Part shown: piece after piece, positions 47,612 through 58,090 of the stretch | How the letters are laid out: every line of letters starts with the position of its first letter | How positions within the stretch are numbered: position 1 is the first letter of the stretch | Assembly: GCA_902806595.1 (NCBI GenBank) | Contig: CADCXC010000037.1 | Location: forward strand, 2,480,001-2,544,000 | Source of the DNA: Pyrenopolyporus hunteri | Taxonomy: Eukaryota > Ascomycota > Sordariomycetes > Xylariales > Hypoxylaceae | Length of the DNA: 64,000 bases | Reading direction: 5' to 3' | Notes under the pieces: model-generated | The model's database searches: none | What the model was told of the DNA's origin: nothing | The model's input: the letters and a program-made list of their open reading frames with translations, nothing else | Translations under genes and position numbers: made by a program

Positions 47612-49116
47612 TTCGATAGGTTGAAATGGATGTGGTATAGTTGGTTTGGTAGGGGGATTTCAACCGCGAAGTTGGCACGAAGACGATTCGAGAGGGGTTG
47701 ATGAATCGTGGTTGAACGAGTGTTGGTATTTGCAGATAGACGAGTAGCCGAGATTGGTCCAAACGAGAGAATCACGCAGAGGTTCGACGGCCTATGCGTT
47801 TAAGAGGAAGAATTGGACAAATTATCGATGAACCGGTCGAGAAGGAGTTGGAAGGTTGAGAAATTACGGGAGATTCGACCAGTTCAGAGAATTTGGAGAA
47901 TCAGAAACCGTGCGCTAGGCCGGGAAAAGGTCAGCCAGCTATGTAAGTAGTGGAAACCCAGGCAGCTTAGGTCCTCGAACGCGTAGAGCCGCTGTCGCTG
48001 GCGTCGTTCGGGCAATCTAAACGTTTGGTAGCCGTCTCCTAGTTTGGGTGGCTAAGATGACGTCTTAGAGACGAGAATTGACTCTATGTTACAGCGGTAG
48101 TCCGAATTCAGAAAAATCGTCTCCTCTTGTATAGGCACGTTAGGTATTGCGTGGTTATGTAGCCGTTCGGGAATATTCGTGGAGAGTTGTGTCGAGAAAC
48201 ATCCGAGAGTGTTGAAAGAGTACGTAGGTAAAGTATGATGAAGGTTTACGAAGTTCAATGGAGTCGCTAACTTCGCGACAAGTCGAAGTTAAATGGGTCC
48301 TTCGATAAGCCGCAAGTCAATCTTATCAGCTCATCTGGGGTAAGGCGGATTACATAATAAGCGTCTACGTACCCACACGCGAATGTACCTAGGTACCCAC
48401 GTACATGAAAGTCGAAAGCAATCAAGGTGTTGCGATGAAATCCGCCGAGTCAAGCCGGGATATTTGATATTCGAATTGTTTTACTTGTTGCTAGATCGCA
48501 ATTGGTTATTATACTAAGGAATTAATCGAAATTTGCTGCAAAGTTGTTTGACAGCTTTTTTATAATAGACATGCCGCATAGCGTAAGGAGACACTCAACA
48601 TGGTTGACGCATTGATAGTCCTAACATTAAGTCTAGAATATTATATTTCTCAGTAAACCCTACGAAATCAATTTATCCTTTTTCAGATTCACTGCCTGTG
48701 TAAGTCTAATAAATGTAGCGCTTCATCAACATGTCTGCAGAGCAAGATCGCGAGATATTCCATACATATGGGGAAGACACTTCAAGCATAGCTACTTGGT
48801 GCGCAGGTATCTCTAATAATCATCATGGAGAATGATAAGGAGCGCAATATCAGATGCGGTGCCTCGCTTAGTCTAAAGGCTGCTAGTAAGCCAGCATTCC
48901 ATATATGGCGCGCAGCTCTCCTGGCCATTTTAGCTACGATACCACAGGTCGTAGCCGTGGACGTACACGCTTTCGTCCTAGGCAACCCAAAGAGAAATCG
49001 AACGTACTTTTGAAGCTCCCAGTAAAGTAAATCTAATCGTATAACCTCGTGCGGCCAGGTTTCTCGTATACAGATCGTCTCGGACAATGATATAGCCACA
49101 GTACGTTCGAAGGCTT
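47612..49116. other. Intergenic region between TAF10 and CTF8
   Basis: 1.5 kb; the right end (48.6-49.1 kb) is the CTF8 3' flank and the left 300 bp the TAF10 promoter and leader. A TAGGTA-family word lies at 48384-48399. The region 48.45-48.70 kb is AT-rich. An ORF on the minus strand, 49120-48782, overlaps the CTF8 stop codon and is discussed as a finding rather than called. Confidence 0.45.
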
Positions 49117-49578
49117 TCATCCAGTTCCCACCGGCTCTGGGCGTTGAGAAAATACAAGCTTGTACTTGACAATCTCGACTATCTCAAGTTCCTCGGCCGT
49201 AGTAGCGTCGGACTGTCCATCAGCCATGTCTACGTCTTCCTCCGACTTGGCACGTTTTCTGATAATAGCTATGGCTTTCGGTAGTTTCTTGGCTTCACCC
49301 GTGAGCCTCTGGTGCTCGCCCACGTAGAGATGAGCCCGTTTCATCCAGGAAGTGCTGCTAGGGTCTTGGGTTTCCGGGTGGTAATCTGGAAATACCAGAC
49401 GCCCAATAGCTATTTCTTGGGGGTTGCCCTCGTTTCCATAAGTCTCGGGCAGGTTGATAGTGCCTTGCAGCTCTAAGATGGCTAGGCCCGAGGGCGTCTG
49501 TAAGAGCTGAGGGAGCGGATTTTGACTCGTAGTCACGGTTCCATGTTTTCTCGGGTGCAGTTGAACAGAGGAGGCCAT
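49117..49578 (-). CDS. CTF8: Chromosome transmission fidelity protein 8
   Basis: Small subunit of the Ctf18-Dcc1-Ctf8 alternative replication factor C, which loads PCNA and supports sister-chromatid cohesion in S phase. Single exon, 153 aa. The family blocks are LPQLLQTPSGLAILELQGTI near the N-terminus, IAIGRLVFPDY, the lysine-rich AHLYVGEHQRLTGEAKKLPK, AIAIIRKR, and the C-terminal ELEIVEIVKYKLVFSQRPEP. A short acidic insert (SEEDVDMADGQSD) sits before the last block, as in other ascomycetes. The ATG at 49578 fits a typical protein length. It is divergently transcribed from RPS6 with under 400 bp between the start codons. Confidence 0.94.
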   Translation of the reverse strand: MASSVQLHPRKHGTVTTSQNPLPQLLQTPSGLAILELQGTINLPETYGNEGNPQEIAIGRLVFPDYHPETQDPSSTSWMKRAHLYVGEHQRLTGEAKKLPKAIAIIRKRAKSEEDVDMADGQSDATTAEELEIVEIVKYKLVFSQRPEPVGTG

Positions 49579-49970
49579 TTCAATAAATAGGCCAGTATAT
49601 CTTCCCTATATGCAGACCATAATGTAAATTGAAGTAGAAAGTCGAGAATATGGGACCGTTCAGTCCGAAAATGTACCTCTACACAATTCGCGATTACCTA
49701 ATAGGTACCTAGCGTGTCGACGGGTCTTCTTCGGATAATTAGCTTTCAAGCCGATGCTATTGGATGTGGTCAATGCACACAGATAGCCCTAGCGCGTCCC
49801 CACCCATTTTTCTCGCACGCAGGAAAAATTGGATTAGGCGAAGTAAATCACACAACGGGCAACTTCGATCTCCTCCAATTCCGTTCATTTTTTTTCCCAT
49901 TCGGCTTGTGCTCACGACTCGACTTCTACTAACCACCACAGCACAGTCGACCGCGACAACCACCGCCGAG
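49579..49970. promoter_or_regulatory. Shared divergent promoter of CTF8 and RPS6
   Basis: 392 bp separate the two start codons. The RPS6 side shows a CCCTAG word near 49786 and a T-run with pyrimidine-rich DNA at 49886-49900, then an AC-rich leader. CCCTAG also occurs upstream of RPS8. A functional link is inference. Confidence 0.45.
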
Positions 49971-51117
49971 ATGAAGTTGAACATCTCCTACCCTGCCAAT
50001 GGCAGCCAAAAGCTCATCGAGATCGAAGATGAGCGAAAGCTCCGTGACTTCATGGAGAAGCGAGTATGTTCATCCTTTTTATCGCCGCCAACGCGAAATA
50101 TCGAAAGCCTCCCTTCAACGCCTATGCGGAAAAGGTCGCCAGGCCTTCCGTAGCCATACTACAACAGCTACCGATTGACTCTTGACTCTCTTTGTATGGT
50201 TGCTGACATGTTCCCACCCCCAGATGGGCGCTGAAGTCCCCGGCGACAACCTCGGCGATGAGTTCAAGGGCTACATCTTCCGCATCACCGGCGGCAACGA
50301 CAAGCAAGGTTTCCCGATGAAGCAGGGTGTCATGCACCCTACCCGTGTCCGCCTCCTCCTCTCCGACGGCCACTCCTGCTACCGCCCCCGCCGCACCGGT
50401 GAGCGCAAGCGAAAGTCCGTCCGCGGCTGCATCACCGCCATGGACCTGTCCGTCCTCGCCCTCTCCATCGTCAAGCAAGGCGAGAGCGACATCCCCGGCC
50501 TGACCGACGTCGTCCACCCCAAGCGCCTCGGCCCCAAGCGCGCCACCAAGATCCGCCGATTCTTCGGTCTCAGCAAGGATGACGATGTAAGTACACCTTC
50601 ACTCGTCATCACCTGCTCGGTCGTTGCTTCTGCGGGATGAGAGAGAAGAATCCCTTGCAATGAATACCACCGAGCAGAGTCTGAGAGGAATACACCAATC
50701 ATGCGTGTTACACACGCGTATATCGGGAAGAGTCCACAAAGATGGCTAATACTCTGGTTTTTCTTCTCTGCTATATAGGTCCGCAAGTACGTCATCCGAC
50801 GAGAGGTCCAGCCCAAGAAGGAGGGCAAGAGGCCTTACACCAAGGCCCCCAAGATCCAGCGTCTGGTCACTCCCCAACGCCTCCAGCACAAGCGCCACCG
50901 CATTGCGCTCAAGCGACGACAGGCCGAGAAGGTCAAGGACGAGGCGGTATGTCTACTCCCTCCCCAGATACATCCCCACCACTGCTCCATATGTCCGATA
51001 TACTAACAAGCACGGTTACAGAACGAGTACGCCCAGATCCTGGCCAAGCGTGTCGCCGAGGCCCGTGCCCACAAGGCCGATGCGCGCAAGCGACGAGCAA
51101 GCTCGATGCGCAAGTAA
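49971..51117 (+). CDS. RPS6: 40S ribosomal protein S6 (eS6)
   Basis: Small-subunit ribosomal protein and target of TOR-dependent S6 kinase signalling. Four exons, 49971-50063, 50224-50586, 50779-50946 and 51022-51117, all phase 0, give 239 aa. MKLNISYPANGSQKLIEIED, GYIFRITGGNDKQGFPMKQG, and the basic block GERKRKSVRGCI are diagnostic. Exon 3 encodes the conserved VRKYVIRREVQPKK region. The C-terminus KRRASSMRK keeps the two adjacent serines (about 235 and 236) phosphorylated in other eukaryotes. C-ending codons predominate, as in RPS8. Donors are all GTATGT or GTAAGT type. Confidence 0.98.
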
Positions 51118-51724
51118 ATACCTCTGGGCGTTTGGTCGGTGTCTTCCGGTTCTTGCATTAGGGCATAAATCATGGCAATGGCTTTTGCGGGATGAGTATT
51201 GGTGGCTGGTCATAAAGATAGCCCAGCCGCGCATGAGTGTATTCCCGGGACACAAAAAATAGGATGAAGATTCCCAAACCGCGATCTGTTTTACTCGCTT
51301 TCTAATGCTATTGTAACATGGTCCCTTATGAGTACCCAACCGGTGACCATGTGATAATGTGACATGACCGTTCCGTACCTAAGATTTTCATAACGTGTCC
51401 ATTCCATTTCGCCATGACCCATGCTAGAATTTCTATAAAAATTCTTTTCGTAACATATACATATCTGTAGGCGAATACAGTGCAGTGTATACTATGTCGC
51501 GTAATAAAACTCCGTGCTTATACCTATGACCTCACGATTTACGTGACGCTCTCTACGATGCCCAGTCTTCGACCCTTTCGCATCAGAGTTCTCGAATGCA
51601 ATCTTGACCCCCCCTCCCATGAGGAAAATGATGGAACACACTTTGAAGCCCTCTACCGTGTATATCTTCGCCAGTCTTATACCTGATACATGAGTGCTCC
51701 TCGCCACTTATAGATTTTATAGAC
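51118..51724. other. Convergent intergenic region between RPS6 and PRPP synthetase
   Basis: About 600 bp of 3' flanks. Nothing specific is seen apart from AT-rich stretches around 51420-51480. ORFs at 51480-51707 overlap on opposite strands and are unsupported. Confidence 0.5.
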
Positions 51725-53201
51725 TTAGACCGGAGCGTGGGTGAATAGGAAGCTACGGAGTGAGTTAGTGAGTTAGTGATAAAGAGTTTAGTAACCGGGA
51801 AAGGGATATAGATGTTGTATATAGGTAGATATGCACATGAGAACACGTACCTGACGCTCTCTCCATTATGAGTTCGGCGGATAGCCTCCGCTATCGTGGG
51901 GCTCACGTCGATGACCCGGAGCTTCTTGCAGCGGTTGACCTTGTCGCCGAGGGGCACGGTATTCGTGACGACGATCTGGCTCAGGCAGCTGCTGTTGAGG
52001 ATGTTGATAGCGTCTCCGCTTAGGATGCCGTGCGTGACGACGGCGATGACCTCGCGCGCGCCGTGTTCCTTGACGGTAGCTGCTGCTTTACTGTAAGACG
52101 GAGGTATATTAGTATCATAATCTGCTTAATTGGTTGGGGGAGCTTGTGTGCTTACGCTAGAGTACCGCAGGTGTCAGCCATGTCGTCGACTAGGATGGCA
52201 ACCTTGTCCACGACATCGCCGACGAGCACCATCCTACCCACGACATTGGGACGGGGTCGCTCCTTGTGGATGAGCGCGAATCCGCGATCTAGGCGGTCCG
52301 CGATAGATGTGGCCCTGTCGTCGCACGTAAGCTTCCCTTCGGCTAGGACACATTTATGGGGCGCATAGTAATCATCCTACCTCTTTGCACCGCCAGCGTC
52401 CGGGCTCACAATAACCGTATCCTCGCCTGCAAGGTTCTCTCGGATCCATCGCAGGACGCTCGGTTCGGCGTACAGGTTATCCACGGGGACATTGAAAAAG
52501 CCTTGGATCTGAGAGGCGTGAAGATCCATGGTGATGACGTGGTTGCAGCCTGCGGTCTGCAACATGTTTGCGATAAGCTTGGCGGAGATTGGCGCTCGAC
52601 TCTTATCCTTCTTATCCTGGCGGGCGTAGGGGAAATTGGGAATCACGGCCGTAATACGCCGGGCGGATGCCGTACGACAGGCGTGAATCATGATGAGCAG
52701 CTCCATGAGGCCATCGTTGATGTCGCCCGGCGCGGTGGACTGTAAGATGAAGACTAGCAAAAGCGTAAGCTTGAGCCCGAATTGATCGCGCGGGTAGAGC
52801 TAAGTATAGCAAAAAGACGAGTCCGTACCATCTTCGTCTCTAACCGACTCGCCGACTGTGACACTCGTTTCCTGGTTTGAATAATTCAAACTCATCGTCT
52901 TCGCGATCTCAATTCCGAGCCTGCGCGTCGTGTCAGATTCGTTATTATTAGCTAATATGGGATTTTCAGCTGCTCCCATGGCCTGACGCTGATGGTCTCC
53001 AATTCCGTCATTCAGGCGACTCGAGGAAAACCACGAATAACCGAGAATCGACAATCCGCTCGGCTGCGCCCGCCCGAACTAAGGAATCGGAAAAGAAAAA
53101 GGGACAATAAACGAAATAACATACCGATCGGCCACGGCCTTGGCCAAGCTCGGATGGCTGTTGCCCGAAAGCAACTTGATCTCGTTCGCCATGTCGCCCA
53201 T
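51725..53201 (-). CDS. PRS: Ribose-phosphate pyrophosphokinase (PRPP synthetase, Prs2/Prs4 type)
   Basis: Makes 5-phosphoribosyl-1-pyrophosphate from ribose 5-phosphate and ATP for purine, pyrimidine, histidine, tryptophan and NAD synthesis. Six exons on the minus strand: 53201-53125, 52920-52829, 52753-52381, 52314-52156, 52090-51851, 51752-51725, joining in phase to 322 aa. NEIKLLSGNSHPSLA and NQETSVTVGESVRDEDVFIL open the protein. PNFPYARQDKKDKSRAPISA is the ATP-binding and flexible-loop part, VITMDLHASQIQGFF the signature, and ILVDDMADTCGT (about 221-232) the PRPP-binding loop. The end, GESVSFLFTHAPV, fits the Prs2/Prs4 branch from memory. The final 28-bp exon was found from the phase and the family ending. 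It converges on RPS6. Confidence 0.95.
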
Positions 53202-56200
53202 GATGATCGGAGGAAAAGAGAGAGAAGACCAGACGGTGCTGGGATTCTCAGTTACTTAAAGTCTTCCTATGCCGCAGCGTCACGAGCAAGGGGAAAAAAA
53301 ACTTTCGAGACAATGACACTGCTGCTGCGGTGCCACCGACCAAACTCCGAGCCACAGGTCCAATCGGGACGAATCGCGGGGTTATCTCGAGCTTTGCCCT
53401 CTGTGTGCTATGGTTGGACGAGGGTTTTGCAAGCTACTGCAGCGGTTGCTGTGGCTGGTGTAGTGAATATTTCTTTTCGTTCGAACGCAGCACGTGGTAG
53501 ATCGAAAGCTTGAGAGCGCTCGGTGGCACAACAGGCAAACGGGCGAGCAACTTTCTTTTTCGGAGGATCGGTGCGGGATAGATTAAATATGTAGTACTTG
53601 AGTGATGTGGGAGTTGAAGGGTTCTAGATTTTGGTCAACAACTTGACGGAATATATGTAGGTAGGTACCTAGGTAGGTATACATGTAGTCCTACAGCTGA
53701 AATGTACTCCGTACCCATTCGTTCAGCCCATTAAGGTCGAGCGGAATTATTACAGTGCCCTATGTCAGACAAGGGAAAAAAGTCTGTTTCGATTCGACGC
53801 TAAAATGGTCTATTCATTAGCTCAACTTAATTTGCAAGCTAACCCGTTATAGGCAAGGTGAATATGAATATCCTCCTTTAGGTTGCGAAACTTCCCGTTT
53901 TGAACCTTGCTGGTCGTGCTTCGGAAGCAACTCGTACACTACCAAGACGGCTGGCACTTGCATGTTGAAACAAATGTGACGAAGTACGCAGTTATGAAGT
54001 GGCAGTATATAACTGGTTCCTTCCGGATGGGACCGCGTTTCTAGAATTGGGTTCAGACAACGCAATCCCAGATAAAAGAAATATCGAGAGCACGAGCCAC
54101 CATTCAACGCTCTTTAGGTACCGAACCCACACAACAAGCACCTTTGTCCCCAAACTTCTGATTATACCAGGTCTATTCGAGATTCCAAGTCGAAACATAG
54201 TTGGGAGTAACGAATACTGGTATAAGTTAGGGAGGTGCAATTCGTGCTGTAATAAGTCAGTCGGGCCTCACCCCTGAATTACCACCTATTGCCACTAAGT
54301 AACACAACCGGTTTAGACACCGACCTATTTCGGTTATCCGGGTGTGACTTACAATCGACAGTTTCAACAGCTTTCATAGAACTACCAATTAAGTATATAA
54401 GTCGAAATAGCGTATTTCAGAAAGAGACAGCGTAGAGTCATACACGGACGAGTGAGTATTAATTAATTCAATTTATAAATCAAGAGAATTTTTTGACGAA
54501 CAGTATTACTTCCCCCCTAGTTATCATATTACTATAATAAACCCCCTAGATAATCCTTAAATATTTTGATAAAAACGTCCTATTACATGCTAGTGGTCAT
54601 TCCAATCGTTTCAACTCGTTAGGAGATCTCGCGATCGAGTAATAGACAATACCATATAGGATCAAGCCAAAGAGAACCGTCAAACACCGAGTCATTGAGT
54701 TAGGTGATAGGCATTTCCTTATATTAGAACCATCATTTTAAACTCACTTCCAAGGAATTCATCGCTCCTTCGGCCACCTGGGACCCTAACATTAGAGATA
54801 GCAAGTCCCAAAAAAAATGGCATAGTACTATCACCCCTATTCGATATATTTACTGTTAACTATGTATTGATCCCGTAAGTTACGGCGATGCAAGGTCCCC
54901 GAAGGCCAATGTGAAGCTGAATATCCTAGGAACCTCAGAGATACAGGATGAGGATCTAAGACAAGAGAGATTCTGGAAATTAATCGTCAAGCTATACTCA
55001 ACCTTATAGTTACTTAAATGAAGGCTAGTGTCATATTTCAAGTTTATTTTGTCTACTGAAGCTCTGTATATATAGGTTCTCAGATACGTCAATAGCCATT
55101 GTAAACTTATAATGCCAATAGTTTTGTTAGATTGTCAAACCTCAGACAGTCCTTTAACAGAAGGGGGACCATATAGTCTAAGGATGCCATGCTCTACCCT
55201 TTCTCATTAACTTTTACAGCCTAAATCTGTCCGTTCCTCCATCTGCTAATACCGAAGGGGCTCCATTGTGTGAAAGCTACATCCTAATACCCCAACAGGC
55301 CCATAAAGGATGTTTCGCTGCCCTCCCAAGCCGGCCATTTCCCCATCGCCAACCTGCTCGTCGACATATCTCGTCGGCGACTCCCTCTCCCCCCACCCTA
55401 CCGACTCATCACTAGGAGACAGATAATATGCCGGAACACATGTTACCATCACAGAAGCCCATCTGGCGTAGTGGTGTGGTGTCTCCATTTCGATGCAAAG
55501 ACGCTAACCCTGGTTACAGACCGAGTTCCTTCGAATGCCCCCCTGCGCAGTAGGCTACGGCAGGTTTCTCGCGAGGTATTTCCAGTCTCACCACTACACT
55601 GACAGGACATGCTAAGCACCCCCTTCACGGATACAACCCGTTGTACCCCCCGGTAGACGTGCAGTCTCCAAACTTTGGATAGCTTTGATGGACTATTCCC
55701 TAAAAAGCCTACAGGGCTTGGTACCGGTACGTGCAAAGTTCGACCACCACCACGGGCTAGATGGGCTTCAATTCTTTTTTTCTTTTTGAATATTTTTTAT
55801 TTATTTATTCTTCCCTTAACCCAGCCTATCGTACCAGACTTTTCTCTGCCTCTTCTTCTGCGGCAATTTCCCCTATCCCTCCCCCTAATTAGGTGTATTC
55901 TCCGTTGGCGTGTATTCTATGTTTATCATCGCAAGGAATTATCACAATAGTCTAACTCATTTTCCTCTCATTTAATTTTTACTAAAATTTCGGCGAGAGA
56001 GATTTTTGATTGGGGGGTTAAGTTAATGTTCTTGCCTACGAAATATCAACGGCCTCTACGTGATTCAAACTCACCAACAAGCCGTTGTAAATCTAGGAAT
56101 TGGATGGGAAGGGACGTTAGAAATCCCGCACGTCAGAACCGATAAAAATTTTGGGTTTAATAATTTTAATTGATGCGACTGAGTCTCAAGTGCCTATACT

Positions 56201-56470
56201 CCGAGGACACGAGACGAAACTACGGTGGTCTTTCCCTAATATCACTCTTTTTTTTTTCCTTTTTCCATCCGGCGACGGCCCATAGACCTATGAAACGAAA
56301 CACTCCCTAATCAGCCGAGACGTCTACCCGGTGGATAAACTTACTCGTGCGGAAACAACTGAGATCAAGGAGAGTATCTACGAGCCGCAACCAGCCATTT
56401 TCAAATCCCTACCAGACCACCCTCAAACCTCGCATCCTACTCTGTGGTGTGTGTGTGCCGGGCGCGGCAT
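53202..56470. other. Gene-free region, 3.3 kb
   Basis: The PRS promoter occupies the left end. A TAGGTA-family palindromic tract is at 53655-53685. From 53.8 to 55.2 kb the DNA is moderately AT-rich, with no recognised element; ORFs at 53847-54277 overlap on both strands. At 55.25-55.7 kb it is of normal composition; 55.76-56.3 kb has T-rich tracts (55765-55815, 56246-56262). I saw no RNA gene or intact mobile element. Confidence 0.45.
53655..53685. repeat. TAGGTA-family palindromic repeat
   Basis: AGGTAGGTACCTAGGTAGGT core flanked by ATGT and ACAT, giving a nearly symmetrical tract of about 30 bases. Confidence 0.8.
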
Positions 56471-57273
56471 CTACTGCCAGACAACGCAGCCGCCGCGGGC
56501 GCGGAACGCCAGGGTGAAGAAGGCCGGGGCGTCGCGCGGGGACGCAGCGTAGCGGCAGCGGGGGCCGTTGACGCAAGCGCCGTGGCGGGCCGCGGCGCCG
56601 CCCGGCGGGGCGAGCGGGGAGGGGGCGACGAAGCCGAAGGCGTCGGGCGCGAGGTGGAACGCCGCGAGCTCGGCGGGGACGGCGGCGTCGGGCTGGACGG
56701 GCGGGAAGCCGCGGGCCTTGCAGAGCAGGTAGGCGACGCGGACGTCGCCGGCCGTGGGCTGGCGCGGGTTGGCCGAGCCGTGGCGCAGGCGCTCGAGGAC
56801 CACGCTGTTCACCATGTCCACGGTGTCCTGGAAGGCGTAGCGCTTCGACAGCTCGCCGAGCCAGGTGAGCATCTCCACCGAGTGGCGGCTGTCCGTGACG
56901 AAGGACTGCGCCGCCGGGTCCTGGCTCCAGTTGCGCAGGATGGCGCTCATGAGCGGCGCGTTGGTGGACGCCATCTCGGCCTACGGAGATTACGTTGTTA
57001 GGTAAATACGTGTGGGTTAGGTTGGGTTGGGTTGGGTTGGATTACTGGTTGATGGGTGAGGGAATGAATGAATGAATGGATGGATGGATGGTGGATGAGT
57101 GGATGGTTACTTACGGCGGTGAGCTCTGCGCAGCCCGCGCAGACGATCTTCATGTCGACCATGATGCGCGATGTGCTGTAAGGGGCCCAAGTGCTGCACT
57201 TGGTGCACTTGGTCGCGAGAATGGGAAGGGTATTCATTCTGGCGTCGCGAATGTTAGGAAGGCTCTCTGGCAT
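56471..57273 (-). CDS. Hypothetical protein with CxxC...CxxC zinc-ribbon-like motif, not recognised
   Basis: Exons 57273-57115 and 56980-56471 (134-bp intron, GTAAGT donor, TAG acceptor, phase 0) give 222 aa. Residues 23-48 contain C-x2-C-x18-C-x2-C (CTKCSTW ... VCAGCAEL), suggesting one bound zinc. The middle (SAILRNWSQDPAAQSF to NSVVLERLRHG) looks alpha-helical. The C-terminal half is very GC-rich and Ala/Pro-rich, with three more cysteines and a final CVVWQ. A well-formed 52-bp intron (57274-57325, GTAAGT to TAG) ends exactly at the chosen ATG; the preceding exon is open in frame back to an ATG at 57463, so a 268-aa form with a Leu/Phe-rich N-terminus is possible, although that exon is pyrimidine-rich like a leader. 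I know no family for it. It is the last gene before the AT-rich block, about 700 bp away. Confidence 0.75.
57013..57092. repeat. Simple repeats inside the intron of the zinc-ribbon gene
   Basis: A GGGTT pentanucleotide tract (57013-57040) is followed by AATG and then GATG tetranucleotide units (57063-57092); together they fill most of the 134-bp intron. Confidence 0.8.
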
Positions 57274-57989
57274 CTAAGGAATATGTTTACGCAATGGAGG
57301 ATGTCATATGACAAGCTGTACTTACTTGGGCTTGCTTGATAGCTTCAGAGAGAGTGGTGCTAAGTCTGGTGAGTGTTGGGCAGAGGACCAGAGATGGAAG
57401 TCTGAAGGTGTGGTGGAAGAAGAGGAAGAAGAGGAGGAAGAGATGGGAGATGGACTCTTGCATTATAAAGGAGACTACGTTCTGAAGAATTTTTTCGATC
57501 GTGTTGTCTGTGTGTCATGTCTAGTCATATCGTGCCTATCTACGTAGCCGAAGCCAGTGTCTAGTGGTTGAATAAACGATGGGAATCGCTTCAGGAGAGC
57601 AAGTTTGACGTGTAAGCCGTCACCGGTGGCCGATATGACCGGCCTTAGTTAACATCGGATCCGGGGCTCCGGACCGGAAATGTGGGCCCACCGGAGGGAA
57701 ACTTGCAGGGCTTTTTCACATTTCGCGTCGGCTCTCTTTCAACCCGTAGCCTCGCTTGTCTCTTTCCGGCCGTGCCACAGTTATAATTAAAAGATTTCCT
57801 CATAATATCGTATGAGAGAGGCACGTGTGATCGAGATACAAATTTAGGAAGGCCCAAGGATCTGTTACAATTGACGTCGCAGCCCCCAAATTAGCAACTG
57901 CAACTTGCCGGGGTCCCAAGGTGTTTGTCCAATCCTCGTGGATCGACCCTTGTAAATAGTTATAGTAGGCCATTCCCCTAAAACCGCCA
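57274..57989. other. Upstream flank of the zinc-ribbon gene up to the AT-rich boundary
   Basis: Contains a leader intron (57274-57325) and CT-rich (minus strand) leader, a TTATAA word next to the upstream ATG at 57463, and about 450 bp of normal composition DNA with no gene. Composition changes abruptly at about 57990. Confidence 0.45.
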
Positions 57990-58007
57990 ACCCGTTAAAA
58001 CCATTAA

Positions 58008-58090
58008 AAATTAATGACATAAGCCGTAATAAAATTTTCTTAAAAAAATGACATAATTAAATATTACTTTTAAAAAAATGACATAATATA
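58008..58090. repeat. Short direct repeats at the edge of the AT-rich block
   Basis: TTAAAAAAATGACATAAT occurs at 58040-58057 and again at 58070-58087, 30 bases apart; a shorter form (TTAATGACATAA) lies at 58011-58022, 34 bases before. Confidence 0.8.

Noticed and set aside
3093..53685. Interstitial telomere repeats
   Set aside because: The dispersed unit is TAGGTA/TAGG, not TTAGGG, and its palindromic form is unlike telomeric arrays.
56444..57001. 185-codon plus-strand ORF across the zinc-ribbon gene
   Set aside because: Gly/Arg/Glu-rich antisense shadow of a GC-rich exon; the minus-strand reading has proper splice sites and cysteine motifs.
57326..57463. Upstream in-frame exon of the zinc-ribbon gene as certain coding sequence
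   Set aside because: The frame is open and spliced in phase, but the exon is CT-rich with a TTATAA word right at the ATG, so it may be leader; kept only as an alternative.
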